Assembly (NCBI RefSeq): GCF_030272615.1
Contig: NC_081406.1
Span: 243,097,218-243,161,217, forward strand
Direction of reading: 5' to 3'
DNA length: 64,000 bases
DNA from: Cryptomeria japonica
Taxonomy: Eukaryota > Streptophyta > Pinopsida > Cupressales > Cupressaceae
Below, piece by piece: positions 48,672 through 60,708 of this stretch (position 1 is the stretch's first letter; each line of letters starts with the position of its first letter). The position numbers were made by a program, and so were the translations under genes. Below the pieces are notes generated by a model that was given only the letters and a program-made list of their open reading frames with translations, was not told the DNA's origin and made no database searches.

Positions 48672-50226
48672 CCTTTAATGCCATAGCCAACTCTCATCAA
48701 TCTATGTAATCAAACATGTCTTCTCACTGGAGTTCAGATGAAATATATTACCTTTTGTCTGTGTACCAGTTGCTCTCTCCAAACCAGATCTATTAATGAT
48801 TTTGCATTTTCCATCCTTGAACTGTAATTGAAATCCCTTATCTACCAATTGTCCTACTCAAAATATTGTGCCTCAAACCTTTAACATAATAAACATTGTC
48901 AGTATTGTTCTTACCATCCAGTGATATAGTTCCTTTTCCTTTGATCATACATGCTTTGTCATCTCCAAATCTAACTAGAGCACCATCAAATTCTTGCATA
49001 GACAGAAACTTCCCTTTATCTCCAGTCATATGATGTGAACAACCACTGTCAATTACCCATTCATCCTTGTCTTCAATTTTAGCAACAAGTGCCTTCTCTT
49101 CAGGTACATTCTCTTCCAGTGCCAGATCATCTTCCTTGATAGCCAGGAGCACCCATTCCTTCCCATTTCTGGATCCACTAGCAGAGTCCTCTGTCGATTC
49201 ATCATCATAATCAGTAATGCCTTCCTCATCCACTATGTAGCATGATTTGTCTCTATTTTTCTTGTATTTATACTTGTTTTGATGTCCAGGGTTAGGCTTA
49301 AATGATCTTCTAATTCTTTCTTCAAATCTTGAATTTCTTTCAGGACATCTAGATGCAAAATGACTAATCTTATTACATGCAAAACATTTAAAAGGTGCTT
49401 TCCCTTCATACTTACTTCCTACCAGTCCTTTAGGTACTCTTCTAGAAAATAGTGTTTCAAGTTGCTCAAACTCATCATCTTCTCTCTTCATATCTTCCAA
49501 TTCCTTTGCAGACAAAGCTTTCCAATCTTTCTTACCGGTTGTAGATGTAGATGCATGAAAAGTAGGTTCAGACTTCATAGCTCCAAAAGGTCCAAATTCT
49601 CTAAGCTCAAAAGTAGATAGTTTCCCAACCAAAGTATCTCTTTTGATAGATGTATTAGCCAATGTTATCAACTCATTAATAGCAGTAGCTTTCATTTTTT
49701 AAGCCGGTGGTAGGGCTCTCATGACTTTAGAAACAATTTCATCTTCGCTTAGAGTTCCACCACAACATTGAATTCCTATAACATTCTCATTTACCCTTTC
49801 CATGAATGCAGTAATCCTTTCATCTTCTTCCATCTTCAAGTTTTCATATCTCCCCATCAAGTTTAGTGATCTTCACTGTAGGGTCACCTTCATTAAGAGT
49901 CTCCAACTTATCCCATATAGCCTTTCTAGATGATTTGTTGGTTAATCTCATTATTTGTTGATCAGAAAGTGCACACAAGAGGGCTTCTCTTTCTCTACAA
50001 TCATTCTCAAGCTCCTTGTCCAGGTTTTTCAGAGGAGGATTACCAGATCCTGAATTATAGGGTGTGACACCATTCTATGTGATCTCCCAAATCTCCTTGC
50101 CAAGACATCTTAGATGAGTCTCAATCCAAATCTTCCATACTATGTAATTTGTTCCATCAAGCCTCGAAATATCCCTTTGAAAGATAGCTCCAGAAGAACT
50201 AGATGAACTTGAACTGTTAGTCGCCA
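48672..50226 (-). pseudogene. Copia D gag and protease
   Basis: Gag starts at the ATG read at 50226 (MATNSS followed by a Ser run, then GAIFQRDISRLDGTNY), has a stop after KEIWEIT near 50075, and several breaks until 49695. From there 285 codons are open: DTLVGKLSTFELREFGPF, an intact zinc knuckle CFACNKISHFASRC near 49380, and protease EWVIDSGCSHHMTGDKGK with DSG intact. It ends at LRHNILS. The open stretch joins the C-terminal half of gag to the protease in one frame, as expected for copia polyproteins. Confidence 0.9.
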
Positions 50227-50271
50227 TATGATCTTCCTCAAGTGGATAAGCTTTCTGCAGAGAGGACCAAA

Positions 50272-50285
50272 GCTCTAATACCAAT
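50272..50285 (-). other. Copia D primer binding site (initiator tRNA-Met)
   Basis: On the - strand ATTGGTATTAGAGC follows the 5' LTR, identical to the site of copia A. Confidence 0.85.
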
Positions 50286-51505
50286 TGTTAGATAGTTCAA
50301 ATAAACGAAAGACAATTGAGAGAGGGGGGGGGAATCAGTTGTCATAGATTACTGAAACCATTAGCAATTTAAACTTTAATAATGAAACCCAAAATATTAA
50401 TACCAGAATAGAAGTTAAACCAATTAAGCATAAACATAAATCACAGAATAAAATCCATCCACATAACACCAAGATTTGTACGTGGAAAACCCGGTAAAGG
50501 GCAAAACTACGGTGGGAAGCCTACCCACAGTCAGATAATACTTCTACAATAAGTATGTGAATTACAATTGAGGGGCCTACACTTGCAGGAAGGCTAACAA
50601 CCTGGAGTTCACTGCTCATTACAAAAGGAGCCTCATTGAATACATAGAAATCTAGTCTACAATCCGGAGAAGTGTTGAACTGCAAAAGATAGCATCTCGT
50701 ATGCCCGAGTACAGTTCCGGTTAAGCTCAATACCAGAGGACTAAATCCTCTTACATATACCCAATTCAATCTCCAATGTTTGACCAACTCTTCTACCTGA
50801 ACGATATTACATTATTCGCACATTACATTCCTTGACCATGACCTCTAACATTAACCATGATGATCTACAATGAGATGTTACATCTATATATACAAACCCT
50901 CAACCATAAATAATCAGGTTGGCCACTAGAAAATAAAACAATTACATAATTACAAACCATGTCGGCCTAAGACCAAAAAAATAATATCAACACATAAGAC
51001 ATCTCGAAAATACATCAATAGGTCCTATCCACACATTACATTAAAGCCGGTCCATAACCTAGATCAATCAGGACCTAGTATAGGTCCACACGCTACAACA
51101 ACGATCTCCATCTGCCATGTCTCGAAGATGATCACCAACATCATCCTAAAACTCCACCAGAAGCTGAACCAAGATCACTTATGCAATTAATCAAAAATCT
51201 CCACCAAATGCTCTATTGGTGAAACCCTTGCTGGAACCAGAAACGAAGCTTCTAAGCAAGCAGGATAGCATCTGATCACCAGACTAAAACCAACTGACCA
51301 AATATGTGTAAGAGTATCATGAACAAGCCAATTTCATCACCAAACTATACTGGAGCCTACTGGATCATGCTAGATCCAAGTTAACCAGAAACCACTCAAC
51401 CTACCAGGACCAGAAGGGTATCGGTAAAGCATCCAAACAACTAGTGTTGGCATCAATGACAAAACACCAATGCAACACATAATCAATTCCACCAAATGGC
51501 CAACA
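50286..51505 (-). repeat. Copia D 5' LTR
   Basis: 1,220 bp, same length as its partner but differing at several percent of positions. Its stem is GACAATTGA (50311-50319) with TCAGTTGTC (50335-50343), one mismatch. Confidence 0.94.
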
Positions 51506-51510
51506 GATAT

Positions 51511-52756
51511 ACCAACCTTTCAAAATGATGACGCCATTGTCCAGTACCTTTGCTCAGTCAACCCAAAAACATGCTCCACCAGTGAAATATATAACGAATC
51601 TCCCAATCAGGGGAGTGCCAAGTCTCTTAGTTGCAAAATAAACAAAAGACAAGATCGATCTAATGGTAAAAACCATTTAATGGCAGTAGTAGATCATAAA
51701 AAAGTAAAAACAAATGACGTATCTAATGGTGAAAACCTCTTTGAGGTGCCCGAGGATGAGAGACTTGACACTCTTCCTGAACATTATCAGGAAAGATCTC
51801 CAGTTTTGATTGAGCCAACTCAATCAATCAATATCGGCATAGAACCAACAACAAGAACCATACATCTGGCAGAATCATTAACAAACAAGAAAGACCCAAC
51901 TTCATCAAATTCTACAAGGAAAAACAAATCAACTTTGCTTGGTCTTATGCAGATATGCCAGGAGTTGATCTAGACCTCATTATGCATCACTTATCAATCA
52001 CTCCAGAAGCTAAGCCTGTTAAACAAAATCTTAGAAAGATGAATCCACATGTGACATTGCTAGTCAAAGATGAACTAAAGAAACTACTAGAGGGCGGTTT
52101 TATTTGGCCTATAGACTATGCAAAATGGATTTCCAACATTGTACTAGTCTCTAAGTCAGACAAAAGCATCTGAATCTGCACTAACTTTAGGGACCTCAAC
52201 AAATATTGTCTGAAAGATGACTTTCCTCTACGAAGCATCAATACAATTGTGGATCTCACGACAAGACACACAATCCATCCCTCATGGATGGTTTCTCAGG
52301 TTACAACCAAATAAAGATAGCTCCAGAGGATCAAGATAAAACAACCTTCACATGTCCATGGGTTACATATTGCTGGAATGTCATGCCTTTGGTTTGAAAA
52401 ATGCTGGTGCAACCTATCAAAGAGAAATGACAACAATCTTCCATGATATGATGCATAATTTTATGGAGGATTATGTAGATGACTTGCTAGCCAAATCATT
52501 CATAAGAGAAGGACACCTGGACATTCTTGATAAAATATTTCAGAGACTGGAGCAATTAAATATCAGATTAAACCCTAAAATGTATGTTTTTGGGGTCACA
52601 TTTGGAAAACTCTTGGGTTACATTGTATTAGAAAAGGGTATCGAGGTGGACCCCGCAAAAGTTCAGGCTATCATGGAAATGCCACTTCCAAGGAACATTA
52701 GTTAGCTACGATCTCTTCAAGGTAGGCTACAATCTATCAAAAGGTTCATTTCTCAG
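51511..52756 (+). pseudogene. Tat reverse transcriptase
   Basis: After the linker (to about 51880) a frameshift leads to NFAWSYADMPGVDLD, the usual entry to Tat RT. Then come KPVKQNLRKMNPHV, VKDELKKLLEGGFI, WISNIVLVSK and NFRDLNKYCLKDDFPL. The palm motifs follow with frame changes: FSGYNQIKIAPEDQDKT, MPFGLKNAGATYQR and FMEDYVDDLLAKS (catalytic YVDD, near 52460-52500). RLNPKMYVFGVTFGKLLGY and GIEVDPAKVQAIMEMP complete the fingers-to-connection region. Stops at 52170, 52315 and 52704 disable it. Confidence 0.92.
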
Positions 52757-53250
52757 TTGGTGGACAAATGTCTCCCATTCAACCATCTACTTCATAAAAA
52801 TGTACCTTTCAGATGGGAGGACAAGTGTGCAAAATCATTCCATCAGCTGAAGCAATATCTCATGAATCTACCTATTTTGGTGCCACCAATAGCGGGCAAG
52901 CCACTCATTCTCTACATATCAACAATGCAAGTGTCACTGGGGGCATTACTAGCATAGGAAGACTCAATAGGAAAGGAAAGGGCCATATATTATATTAGCA
53001 GGACGCTAAATGGCTACGAACTCAATTACAAATTCATTGAAAAAGCTTGTTTAGCTATGGTGTTCGCTTCCCAAAATTTGGGACACTATATATTATCCCA
53101 TAGCATCAAGCTAGTGGCGAAGATGAACCCATTAAAATACTTACTCAACAAAGCCGCTCTCACTAGGAGGTTAGCTAAATGGGTAATGATTCTAAGTGAG
53201 TTCAAAATGTAGTACACAGAACGTAGGGCTATGAAAGGATAAGCAATAGC
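52757..53250 (+). pseudogene. Tat RNase H (first)
   Basis: Begins with CLPFNHLLHKNVPFRWEDKC and LPILVPPIAGKPLILYIS. It continues LGALLA (TAG) EDSIGKERAIYYISRTLNG, then YKFIEKACLAMVFASQNLGHYI, and ends with LAKWVMILSEFKM. This is the standard gypsy RNase H after RT. The usual catalytic YTDAS-type Asp segment reads LYISTMQVSLGAL, typical of Tat elements in which this RNase H has degenerated. Confidence 0.82.
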
Positions 53251-53296
53251 AAATCAACTGGCAGAAGCACCACTACCGGACAAACACCCACTACAT

Positions 53297-53725
53297 GTGG
53301 AATTTCTAGACACAAATGTGCTCACTATTACACCAAAGCAATGGATCTTGCACTTTGATGGGTCCTATACACATCATGGATCAGGTGTCAACATCTTGTT
53401 CATCACTCCAGAAGGACACACAATTCTGAGATCCTTCAGGTTGATGTTCCCATGCACCAATAGTATTGTTGAGTACGAAGCTCTAGCGACAAGTATCAAA
53501 GTAGTCGTGGAATAGAAAATCACAGAATTGAAAGTCTATGGGGACTCTGAATTAATTATCAATAAGATCAATGATGACTATCAGACGAAGGACGATAAGT
53601 TGATGCCCTACAAACACATGGTGGATGATTTTTTGTACACATCACATTTGAGAAGATTCCAAGGCTAGATAACAGAGCTACTAACGCAATGGCCACCATT
53701 TCCTCTCTCCTATAAATTCCAGACA
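53297..53725 (+). pseudogene. Tat second RNase H, archaeal type (aRNH)
   Basis: A second RNase H after the first, reading WILHFDGSYTHHGSGVNIL (catalytic Asp), FRLMFPCTNSIVEYEALA (Glu), and, after a TAG at 53513, LKVYGDSELIINKIN (Asp). Known plant Tat elements acquired this archaeal-type RNase H in addition to the ancestral one, so the domain is diagnostic of the lineage. Its acidic residues are retained. Downstream DDKLMPYKHMVDDF leads to the integrase. Confidence 0.9.
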
Positions 53726-55081
53726 AACATAATCGTTATGAATTCCTGGTGGAGCAATTGTTTTCCCCTCCCTACGACAATTCAAAATCCCAAGTCATAT
53801 GTACCCTAGACGGTTATGATTCCCCCCTATATGGAAAGATCTACACCTACCTAAAAGATAACATCCTTCCACCAAACCTATCTCGGAACCAGAAATGCAG
53901 CTTCATTCATCAAACAACCCAATATACCTTAACTGCCAACACACTATATCACCGAGGTCTTGATGGTAGTCTTCTTCGGTACCTCAATCGTAATGAATCT
54001 GACTCCGCCTTACATGAGCTCCATGAAGGTATTTGTGGCACACATTCAAGTGGTCCTACTCTTGCTAAGAAAATTCTAAGGATGGGATATTATTGGCTGA
54101 CAATGGAGAAAGAGTCCTACCAGTTTGCTAGAAAATGTCCAAAGTGCCAAATTCATGGCAATGTCATACATGCACCAACACAGGAGTTACAACCATTCAC
54201 TACATCGTGGCCTTTATGCTAATGGGGACTTGACCTCTTAGGATAGATTCATCCTTCCTCATCAAATGGACACAAGTTTATCATCACAACCACCGAGTAC
54301 TTCACAAAGTGGATAGAGGTCGTCTCATTGACTACAATTATCGACAAGCAGATATCTTCCTTCACTTTGAACTATGTCATATGTCGGTATGACATTCCTA
54401 GTTCTATTATCACAGATAATGGATGACCTTTTAAAAATAAATATGTACAAGAGCTTTGTGAGTGATTCCATATCCAACATCGCTTCTCAACACTATATTA
54501 TCCACAAGGGAATGGCCAAGCAGAGGCCTCAAATAAAGAAATCCTAAAGATCCTTAAGAAGATAGTAAATGACGTTGGTAAAGATTGGCATGTCCAGCTT
54601 AATCTTGCACTTTGGGCATAAAAAACAAGTATCCACACACCCATAGGAGCTACACCATACTCATTGGTGTATGGATTAGAAGCTATCCTACCTATTGAGG
54701 TATAAATTCCATCGCTTAGGGTATCATTGAAAGGCCTCATTCTAGATGAAGAGTATCGAGTCAACAAACTGCAAGAGCTAGAGCTACTAGATGAACATTG
54801 ACAACATGCCTTTGATCATCTCAAGGAATATCAACAACGGATGTGTCTAAGTTACAATCACAAGGTTATACCAAGGGCATTCAAAATTGGTGACCTAGTC
54901 CTAAAAGAAAATCCCTAAAATCAACAAGATCGGGAAAATAAGGGGAAATTTGAACCTAACTGGGTGGGACCCTTTGTCATCATATTAGCTTATGGATCAG
55001 GGGCATATTAGTTATCAACTTCAGAAGGGGACGTGTTTGATGAGCCAACCAACAACATCCATCTAAAGAAATTCTGCACTT
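53726..55081 (+). pseudogene. Tat integrase
   Basis: An open stretch of 157 codons (53749-54222) carries the zinc finger: LHELHEGICGTHSSG (His pair) and ARKCPKCQIHG (Cys pair). The core follows with WGLDLLG (first Asp), IITDNG (second Asp, then TGA) and GQAEASNKEILK (Glu). TPYSLVYGLEAILPIEV and the C-terminal WVGPFVIILAYGSGAY come next, then LKKFCT at 55081. Stops at 54220, 54241, 54424, 54463, 54619 and later. The catalytic triad itself is intact. Confidence 0.92.
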
Positions 55082-56158
55082 GAGTCATCCAATGCACAGA
55101 TCAAGCAAAAAAGCAATTAAAATAAAAATTAAAAAATCGTCACTAGGGTGAAAACCTGGTAAACAGGTGCCTTGTGGCATAAAAAAATCAAAAAATCAAG
55201 AAAAACGGATCAAAAAGTGCAATAAAAACAAGTGGTGAAAATCTAGAAACATACGCTGTTTGTGATAGAGCAGCTCCTATATCTATTAATGCCTGTATCA
55301 TAGCTTTGGCTCCATCTGATCTAAGCCCATAGCCATCACAGAACACTTATACACGCAACGCCATCCCAAACATACTTAGCATAGTCATTGTCCTTGATTG
55401 TCTGAATCAGTTATCTGAATCATATCCCACCATGGCTTGGTGATTAGTGTACATATCCATATCGAAGTAGTATCGGCAACAAGGGGCCAATCCTGACCTC
55501 ACTAGGGGTATTTTTGCCTTGTGAGCTTAAACACCAGAACAAACACATAGTAAAACAACAAGGATCAACACAACCAACAGTGAACATAGTAACATGATAG
55601 CACAACTATCAAGGATAAGCATCAAGGATGTAAACTGATTTCAACTGAGCAAAAGATCTATTTGCGAGATGTTTCATTTGACAAGAATATACTTCAGATA
55701 TCATGCGTTCTTACTTATGGTTGTTTATTTTTGCTTATCATATCTCCTAAGAAACTCAAGGATGTCTTAAAGACTAGAGAAGCAAGGAATGTGATGTTTT
55801 CTTTGTCTGTTATTTGGGAGTAAAGCCTTCTACTATGCAAATTTGTCTTACGATGTGATCGAACAACATATCATTGAGGACATTTCGGATTTGTATTGGA
55901 CTAAGGTTAACTCTTGTTTGTTTTACGCAAGAAACACTCAGGTCATCTTTGTTCAATTATACCTCGACGCTTGTGTCATCTTGCAATATCAAAATCCATG
56001 TAAGTTATACTCAAGTCATTATGGTTCAATTATACTATGATGCTTGTATCAACTTTCAACAAATCAAGGTTCAATGATGAAAAAAAAGGTGAAGCACTGG
56101 CAATTTGATCAAAACAGATGGCAACATTGAGAACGAGAATGCATATTAAACTTTGCAT
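55082..56158 (+). other. Tat post-integrase spacer
   Basis: Follows the integrase stop and begins with GGTGAAAACCTGGTAAACAG at 55148, a phrase found just downstream of integrase in other Tat elements, as far as I recall. No convincing ORF. Two overlapping frames at 55843-56077 look like shadows of diverged copies of a short CAAGTCAT/TTATAC repeat. Confidence 0.45.
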
Positions 56159-56740
56159 TAGCTGTATTGTCATTATCATTTTAATATGTATTTAGTTACA
56201 TCTTCATGTGTATTATCATTATCATGTTAAGGTCACATTAGATTGCACTGTCGTTATCATTTTTCATATCATGTTAAGGTTGCATTTATATTTCATTATC
56301 ATTTTCATCATATTAAGATTGCATTTAGGTGCATTGTCATTATTGTTACAAGTTGCATTAGATCACATTATCATTTTTCATATCATGTTCCAATCACATT
56401 TAGTTACATATACATTTTCATACCATTTTATGAGTGCATTAATTAAGCATTACATCTCATTTTCAAGATACATCTCATATCATTATCATTATCATTTCCA
56501 TTTTACATCTCATTTTCAAGGTACATATCATCTCATTATCGTTATCATTTCTATTTTACATCTCATTTTCAAGATACATCTCATATCATTATCATTATCA
56601 TTATCATTTCCATTTTACATATCATTTTCATAATACATCTCATATCATTATCATTATCATTTCCATTTTACATCTCATTTTAAAGATACATCTCATATCA
56701 TTATCACTATCATTGTCATTTCATATCAAAGTACATTCAC
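56159..56740. repeat. ATCATT-rich minisatellite, about 54-bp unit
   Basis: About five units of 53-59 bp from 56459 (TTTTCAAGATACATCTCATA, then ATCATTATC, then CATTTCCATTTTACATC). They are preceded from 56159 by looser TTATCATTTTCATATCATG repeats. The array produces artificial His/Ser/Leu-rich frames. Confidence 0.85.
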
Positions 56741-57399
56741 ATACATGAACATTACCATATCATATCAAAAACATTTCGCATGTTAAAATGACATCATCAA
56801 AAGCGCACAAAAAGAACAATAACATGTTATTTAACACATTGACATAATCATCCACGTACATGCATGCATTACATTTAGCAGCACAATAAAAGGCATACAT
56901 TCATCACATGTAAGTATATCACTTGTAAAACATATAGTTAAGCCCGATCATCGAAACATCTTAAGCATATCACCTTCAAAACATGTAGAAGCATATCTAG
57001 CATCACATAATCACATAGGCAATCATCTGCATTATCAAAGAAAAAGTCATATAGATCCTACATATCATATAACTCATCGAAATAAAGACATCCATAACAT
57101 GTAAAAGCATAACTAGTATCATATCATCATGCACATGTGTGACCCATGCCGATCCAAAGGAAAATCAGAGATATAAGTCAGAATGAATCATCAGTGAAAC
57201 AATTAATGTCCAAAGTCCCTGGATATCACATCAATAACAAAGTACATGAATCAAGAGACATCAACATCTATCAATGAATCAATGTGTATCATATCAAACT
57301 GATCAATCAAAATACAATAATGTACATATCAAGGGAATCATCAAAGATACAATGATGTGTATATAGTCAATAAAATACATCAATGGGACATCACCATCA
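56741..57399. other. Tat 3' spacer, CATATCA-rich
   Basis: AT-rich, with many scattered CATATCA and ATCATC words and no recognisable gene. It lies between the minisatellite and the end of the antisense gene. Confidence 0.4.
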
Positions 57400-59580
57400 T
57401 GGAGGAGGCTAGGTGTGGCTGTCTCCTGAACTAGAGCCATCTGCACCTGCACCGCCACTAGGAGGATCCCTCCTAGGACCCATCACACCCCAACTTCCTC
57501 CTCATCTCTGGGAGCCCCTGGGCTAAGAAATGGCAGTATAGCTAGGGGCACGTCGCTCTGGGGGCACAACCTGAAAGTACAAAGTCCTATAATATGCAGC
57601 TCGCTATGTCTAATCAATGAGACTCCTAATGGTGTCCCTTGTGACACCCTATGCGGCTACCTGCTGCAATGTCTACACTGTCTCCTTTGCAAGGCCTCAC
57701 CACTCTATCTTTGTATCCCTCTCACCTGTCAACTTTGCCACCTATTCTTGCAGCCACATGATCTATCCCCATGCCTATACTAACTGAGTCTGAAGCCTCT
57801 GCACTAAGGACTACAATCCTGCTATCTGGGCCTACTCCTAATGGGAAGGCACTGTGATCCAAACAAAGGGAGGTCGTGGTGCCTATGGGACTTGTACTGT
57901 CAGTACATTTGATGAGTTCGCCTATCCTATGGCTGGTGGGGGCATCTCTAACCTCCTCCATTGTACCAACAATTGGATATCCTCCTCCTCCTCCTCCTCA
58001 TCAAAGCCCATGCCGCCCAATCCTATCCTCCCACCACCCAACTCCTCTGACTCCGTCTCCTGATCGGATCCATTATCAGAGCTCTCCTCCTCATCACTGC
58101 CTTGAACTGCTGCCATGGCTTCTGGATGTATAGGCCCTCCATGACCTAGCATCTTTCACCAACCACCACTCCTACCCCTCACCCCCTGGCCGATGGATCC
58201 TCCTCCTCCTCCTCCTCTCTTGTCTCCACTATCATCCTCACCACCATCCCCACCTCAACCCAACTTTCCTTTGCCCTGACCTACTCCCTGATATCCTCCT
58301 AGACCTCTTCTCCCTCTCTCCACACCTTGGCCCCGTTGATCCTCTTGTCGTCCTCCATCAACACCATCATCACCATCATTGTCAACCTCCTCTAATGGTG
58401 GTACCAACTCTCTTAACCCTGTCAATCACGGGATCCGAGGACTCGTCATATATAGGGCATAATCCTGGTGCATGCCCGTATCAGTCACTGTGCCCTCATA
58501 TCCCACACAATGAAAGGAAGAGAGTGGGACTCTGCACGGTTTGTTGCATAATCTAATGGTGGCCCCCACTTTTCTCTCTCCTTGTACACTCTCGTGTACA
58601 AGGCTGTCCCCTATGGCATCGGCTATGGCCGCCCAAACTATCGATATACTCGGGACAATAAGAATCTCTCTACCACATAGGGTGTCCACCCAATCAAATA
58701 TCTGCTCTGTAACAAAACTTGAACCTCTATAGCATCCTTCGGCCATGGCTCACAATCCAAATATGGGTGCCAGACCACTGCATCCATATCATCTAATACA
58801 TGCCTCCAATACTCTATCTTCCCTAGCATAGGCTGAGAAGCTTCTTGTCTATACATGTAAAGATAAGGGTAGACCATTGGTCGATATCTCTGCACAATGG
58901 GGCGCGTAATGACTATATGCTCCCAAGCCCAAATCTGAAGCAATGTGCACCCTACTGCTAGATTGGACCCCCGATCCTTGCCATATACTATTTGGTGTAG
59001 CTCATGATATAGGTGGGCCAAAACACATATCCCCCATGCATATCGGGTCCTCTCTCATTCCATTCGCTGAAGCACACAACCCCATCCAACTGACAATCCA
59101 TGTAATCTCCTATCAGGAAGGAGAAAACCACTGACCAATCCAGCTATAACTGACGGAAGTGGGACATATCTGTCCACCATCTCCTGCCAACCCATTGAGT
59201 ATCCAACAATGAGGGGATCACCAAAAATCTCCCATAGCGCATCAATCCCTCCAATCTCCTCCACATCATATACTACCAGCTTTCCTATGATCGAAACTCA
59301 GAGAATCCGATAGACATCCTTAGGAGTGACTGTGATCTCTCCTGTCGGGAAGTAAAAGGTATTATGCTCACTATGCCATCACTTAGCTAAGGCCGTCAGA
59401 AGCGCTTTGTTATTCTAGTAGGAAGGCATAAGCAACAGGTGAATCAAACCGCACGCCTCGAGCACTGCTTGATCATCATTTGTCAATCGACTGCGTAGGG
59501 AGAGTGTCTTCAGGTATCGCTCCTGAAGCTGTATAACACCTAGGTCCGCCTATATCAACGCATGAACTTACCATATCAGT
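57400..59580 (-). pseudogene. Antisense plant mobile domain (PMD) gene within Tat
   Basis: On the strand opposite to gag-pol a broken reading frame spans about 2.2 kb. From about 59560 it reads QLQERYLKTLSLRSR, ACGLIHLLLMPSY, KALLTALAK, HNTFYFPTGEITVTPKDVY (the conserved start of the plant mobile domain), then GWQEMVDRYVPLPSV, AVGCTLLQIWAWEHI and YLIGWTPYVVERFLLSRVYR (the domain's end). The 59264 and 59021 pieces are in one frame, separated by one TAG. The tail (58152-57400) is Gly/Glu/Asp-rich and then coiled-coil-like (VAKLTGERDTKIEW). Many stops are TAG where CAG is likely. PMD proteins of the MAIN/MAIL type are plant nuclear proteins, and PMD ORFs are known in plant Ty3/gypsy elements. 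A role in this element is unproven. Confidence 0.82.
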
Positions 59581-59699
59581 TTCACCTATTCTAAGCAATC
59601 AAGAATCAATTCTCAATAAAAGGGGCACCTATCAAAGTAATGACACTCACGATATCACACAAAGAGTTCCAAATCAAACACTCTTGACAACTAGGTGGG
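59581..59699. other. Leader side of the antisense gene
   Basis: Short interval upstream of the PMD frame on the - strand, without features I can name. Confidence 0.3.
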
Positions 59700-60180
59700 T
59701 TCAACTTAACCTATCTATAGAAATCAATCATCATATCGAAATCAAGTCTCATATCAAAATCGAGAATCATATCAAAATCAAGAATCATATCAAAATCAAG
59801 TCTCATATCGAAATCAAAGTCACATATCGAAATTAAAGTATCATATCAAAATCAAAGTCTCATATCGAAATAAAGCAACATATCAACATCAAGCATCATA
59901 TCACATCAAGTATCATATTGTAATCAGTTGAATCAATCAATCCAAGATGCATATCAAGCATCCTATCAACAATAACTTTGACCCATATCGACAAGTTTGA
60001 CTCATATCGACAACGTTTAACCCATATCGACAAGTTTGACCCATATCGACAAAGTTTGACCCATATCGACAAGTTTGACCCATATCGACAAGTTTGACTC
60101 ATATCGACAATGTTTGACCCATATCGACTCACTTTGACTCATATCGACAAAGTTTGACCCATATCAATCGATTAGTTTAA
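59700..60180. repeat. CATATCRA minisatellites, two types
   Basis: From 59727 to about 59900 units of 18-20 bp (ATCATATCAAAATCAAG and variants) are repeated about nine times. From 59980 to 60170 units of 18-21 bp (GACCCATATCGACAAGTTT) are repeated about ten times. Both share the core CATATCRA. They lie between the candidate antisense TATA box and the PMD frame, so they would be transcribed in its leader or intron. Confidence 0.88.
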
Positions 60181-60446
60181 CTCATCGACCTTTGAACAAT
60201 ATCAACACATTGACAATCAGGATCCATACCAACGAAACCCATATCAAATTTGAACCCAATCGACCCGACTCATATCAAATAATGACTCATACTGACTCTA
60301 GACCAACTTTTCGACATTGTGCATCTCAACGGACGCAATCGATGCATATCAACACATCGAAAAGGTGCAAAACATCCCAATGAACCTAAAAATCAAATTT
60401 GTACGTTTCAAAAATTTCATTTTTTTAGAAAACTTAAAACTATTAC

Positions 60447-60603
60447 AAATGCGCCAGAACAGTTGACTAATGCGCTAAAACATATGCGTTGTATGAATTA
60501 ATGAATACACTATGTAAATCGACAAATGTGCTACAGGAAAAATTGAATGTGCTATGTCGTACGACAAATGCGCTTCGAAACATGACAAATGCGCTAAAAG
60601 ATT
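60447..60603. repeat. Array of AAATGCGCTAAAA motifs, right end of Tat interior
   Basis: About seven copies of AAATGCGCTAAAA-like motifs (GACAAATGCGCTAAAAG, ACTAATGCGCTAAAAC, GACAAATGTGCTACAGG and others). They are the reverse complement of the motif arrayed at 38253-38540. Confidence 0.78.
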
Positions 60604-60708
60604 TAAAAAATAAAAAATAAAAATGGAAAATGCATGTCGTACGAGCGAAAAAATTGGAAAATCTAGCCTAAAAACATAAAAATCTAGCTAAAAATTCACA
60701 CAAGAGGG

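Larger units (their letters stand above)
44421..51505 (-). mobile_element. Ty1/copia element D
   Basis: A full-length copia element on the - strand between the Tat protease region and RT. The perfect TSD is GATAT at 44416-44420 and 51506-51510. Both LTRs are 1,220 bp (50286-51505 and 44421-45640). Total 7,085 bp. LTR and proteins match copia C. It is broken by many frameshifts and stops. Removing D and one GATAT restores Tat reading WEQPEHIDI-PTFQND. Confidence 0.95.

Noticed and set aside
56208-56633. His/Ser/Leu-rich open frame of 141 codons
   Set aside because: It is produced by the ATCATT-rich minisatellite and has no independent coding signal.
57854-58152. Plus-strand Pro/Ser-rich frames near the antisense gene
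   Set aside because: They are the complement of the Gly/Glu-rich tail of the PMD gene and have no family match.
59700-60180. CRISPR-like regular repeats
   Set aside because: Unit length is 18-21 bp without distinct spacers, and the setting is a plant retrotransposon. These are minisatellites.
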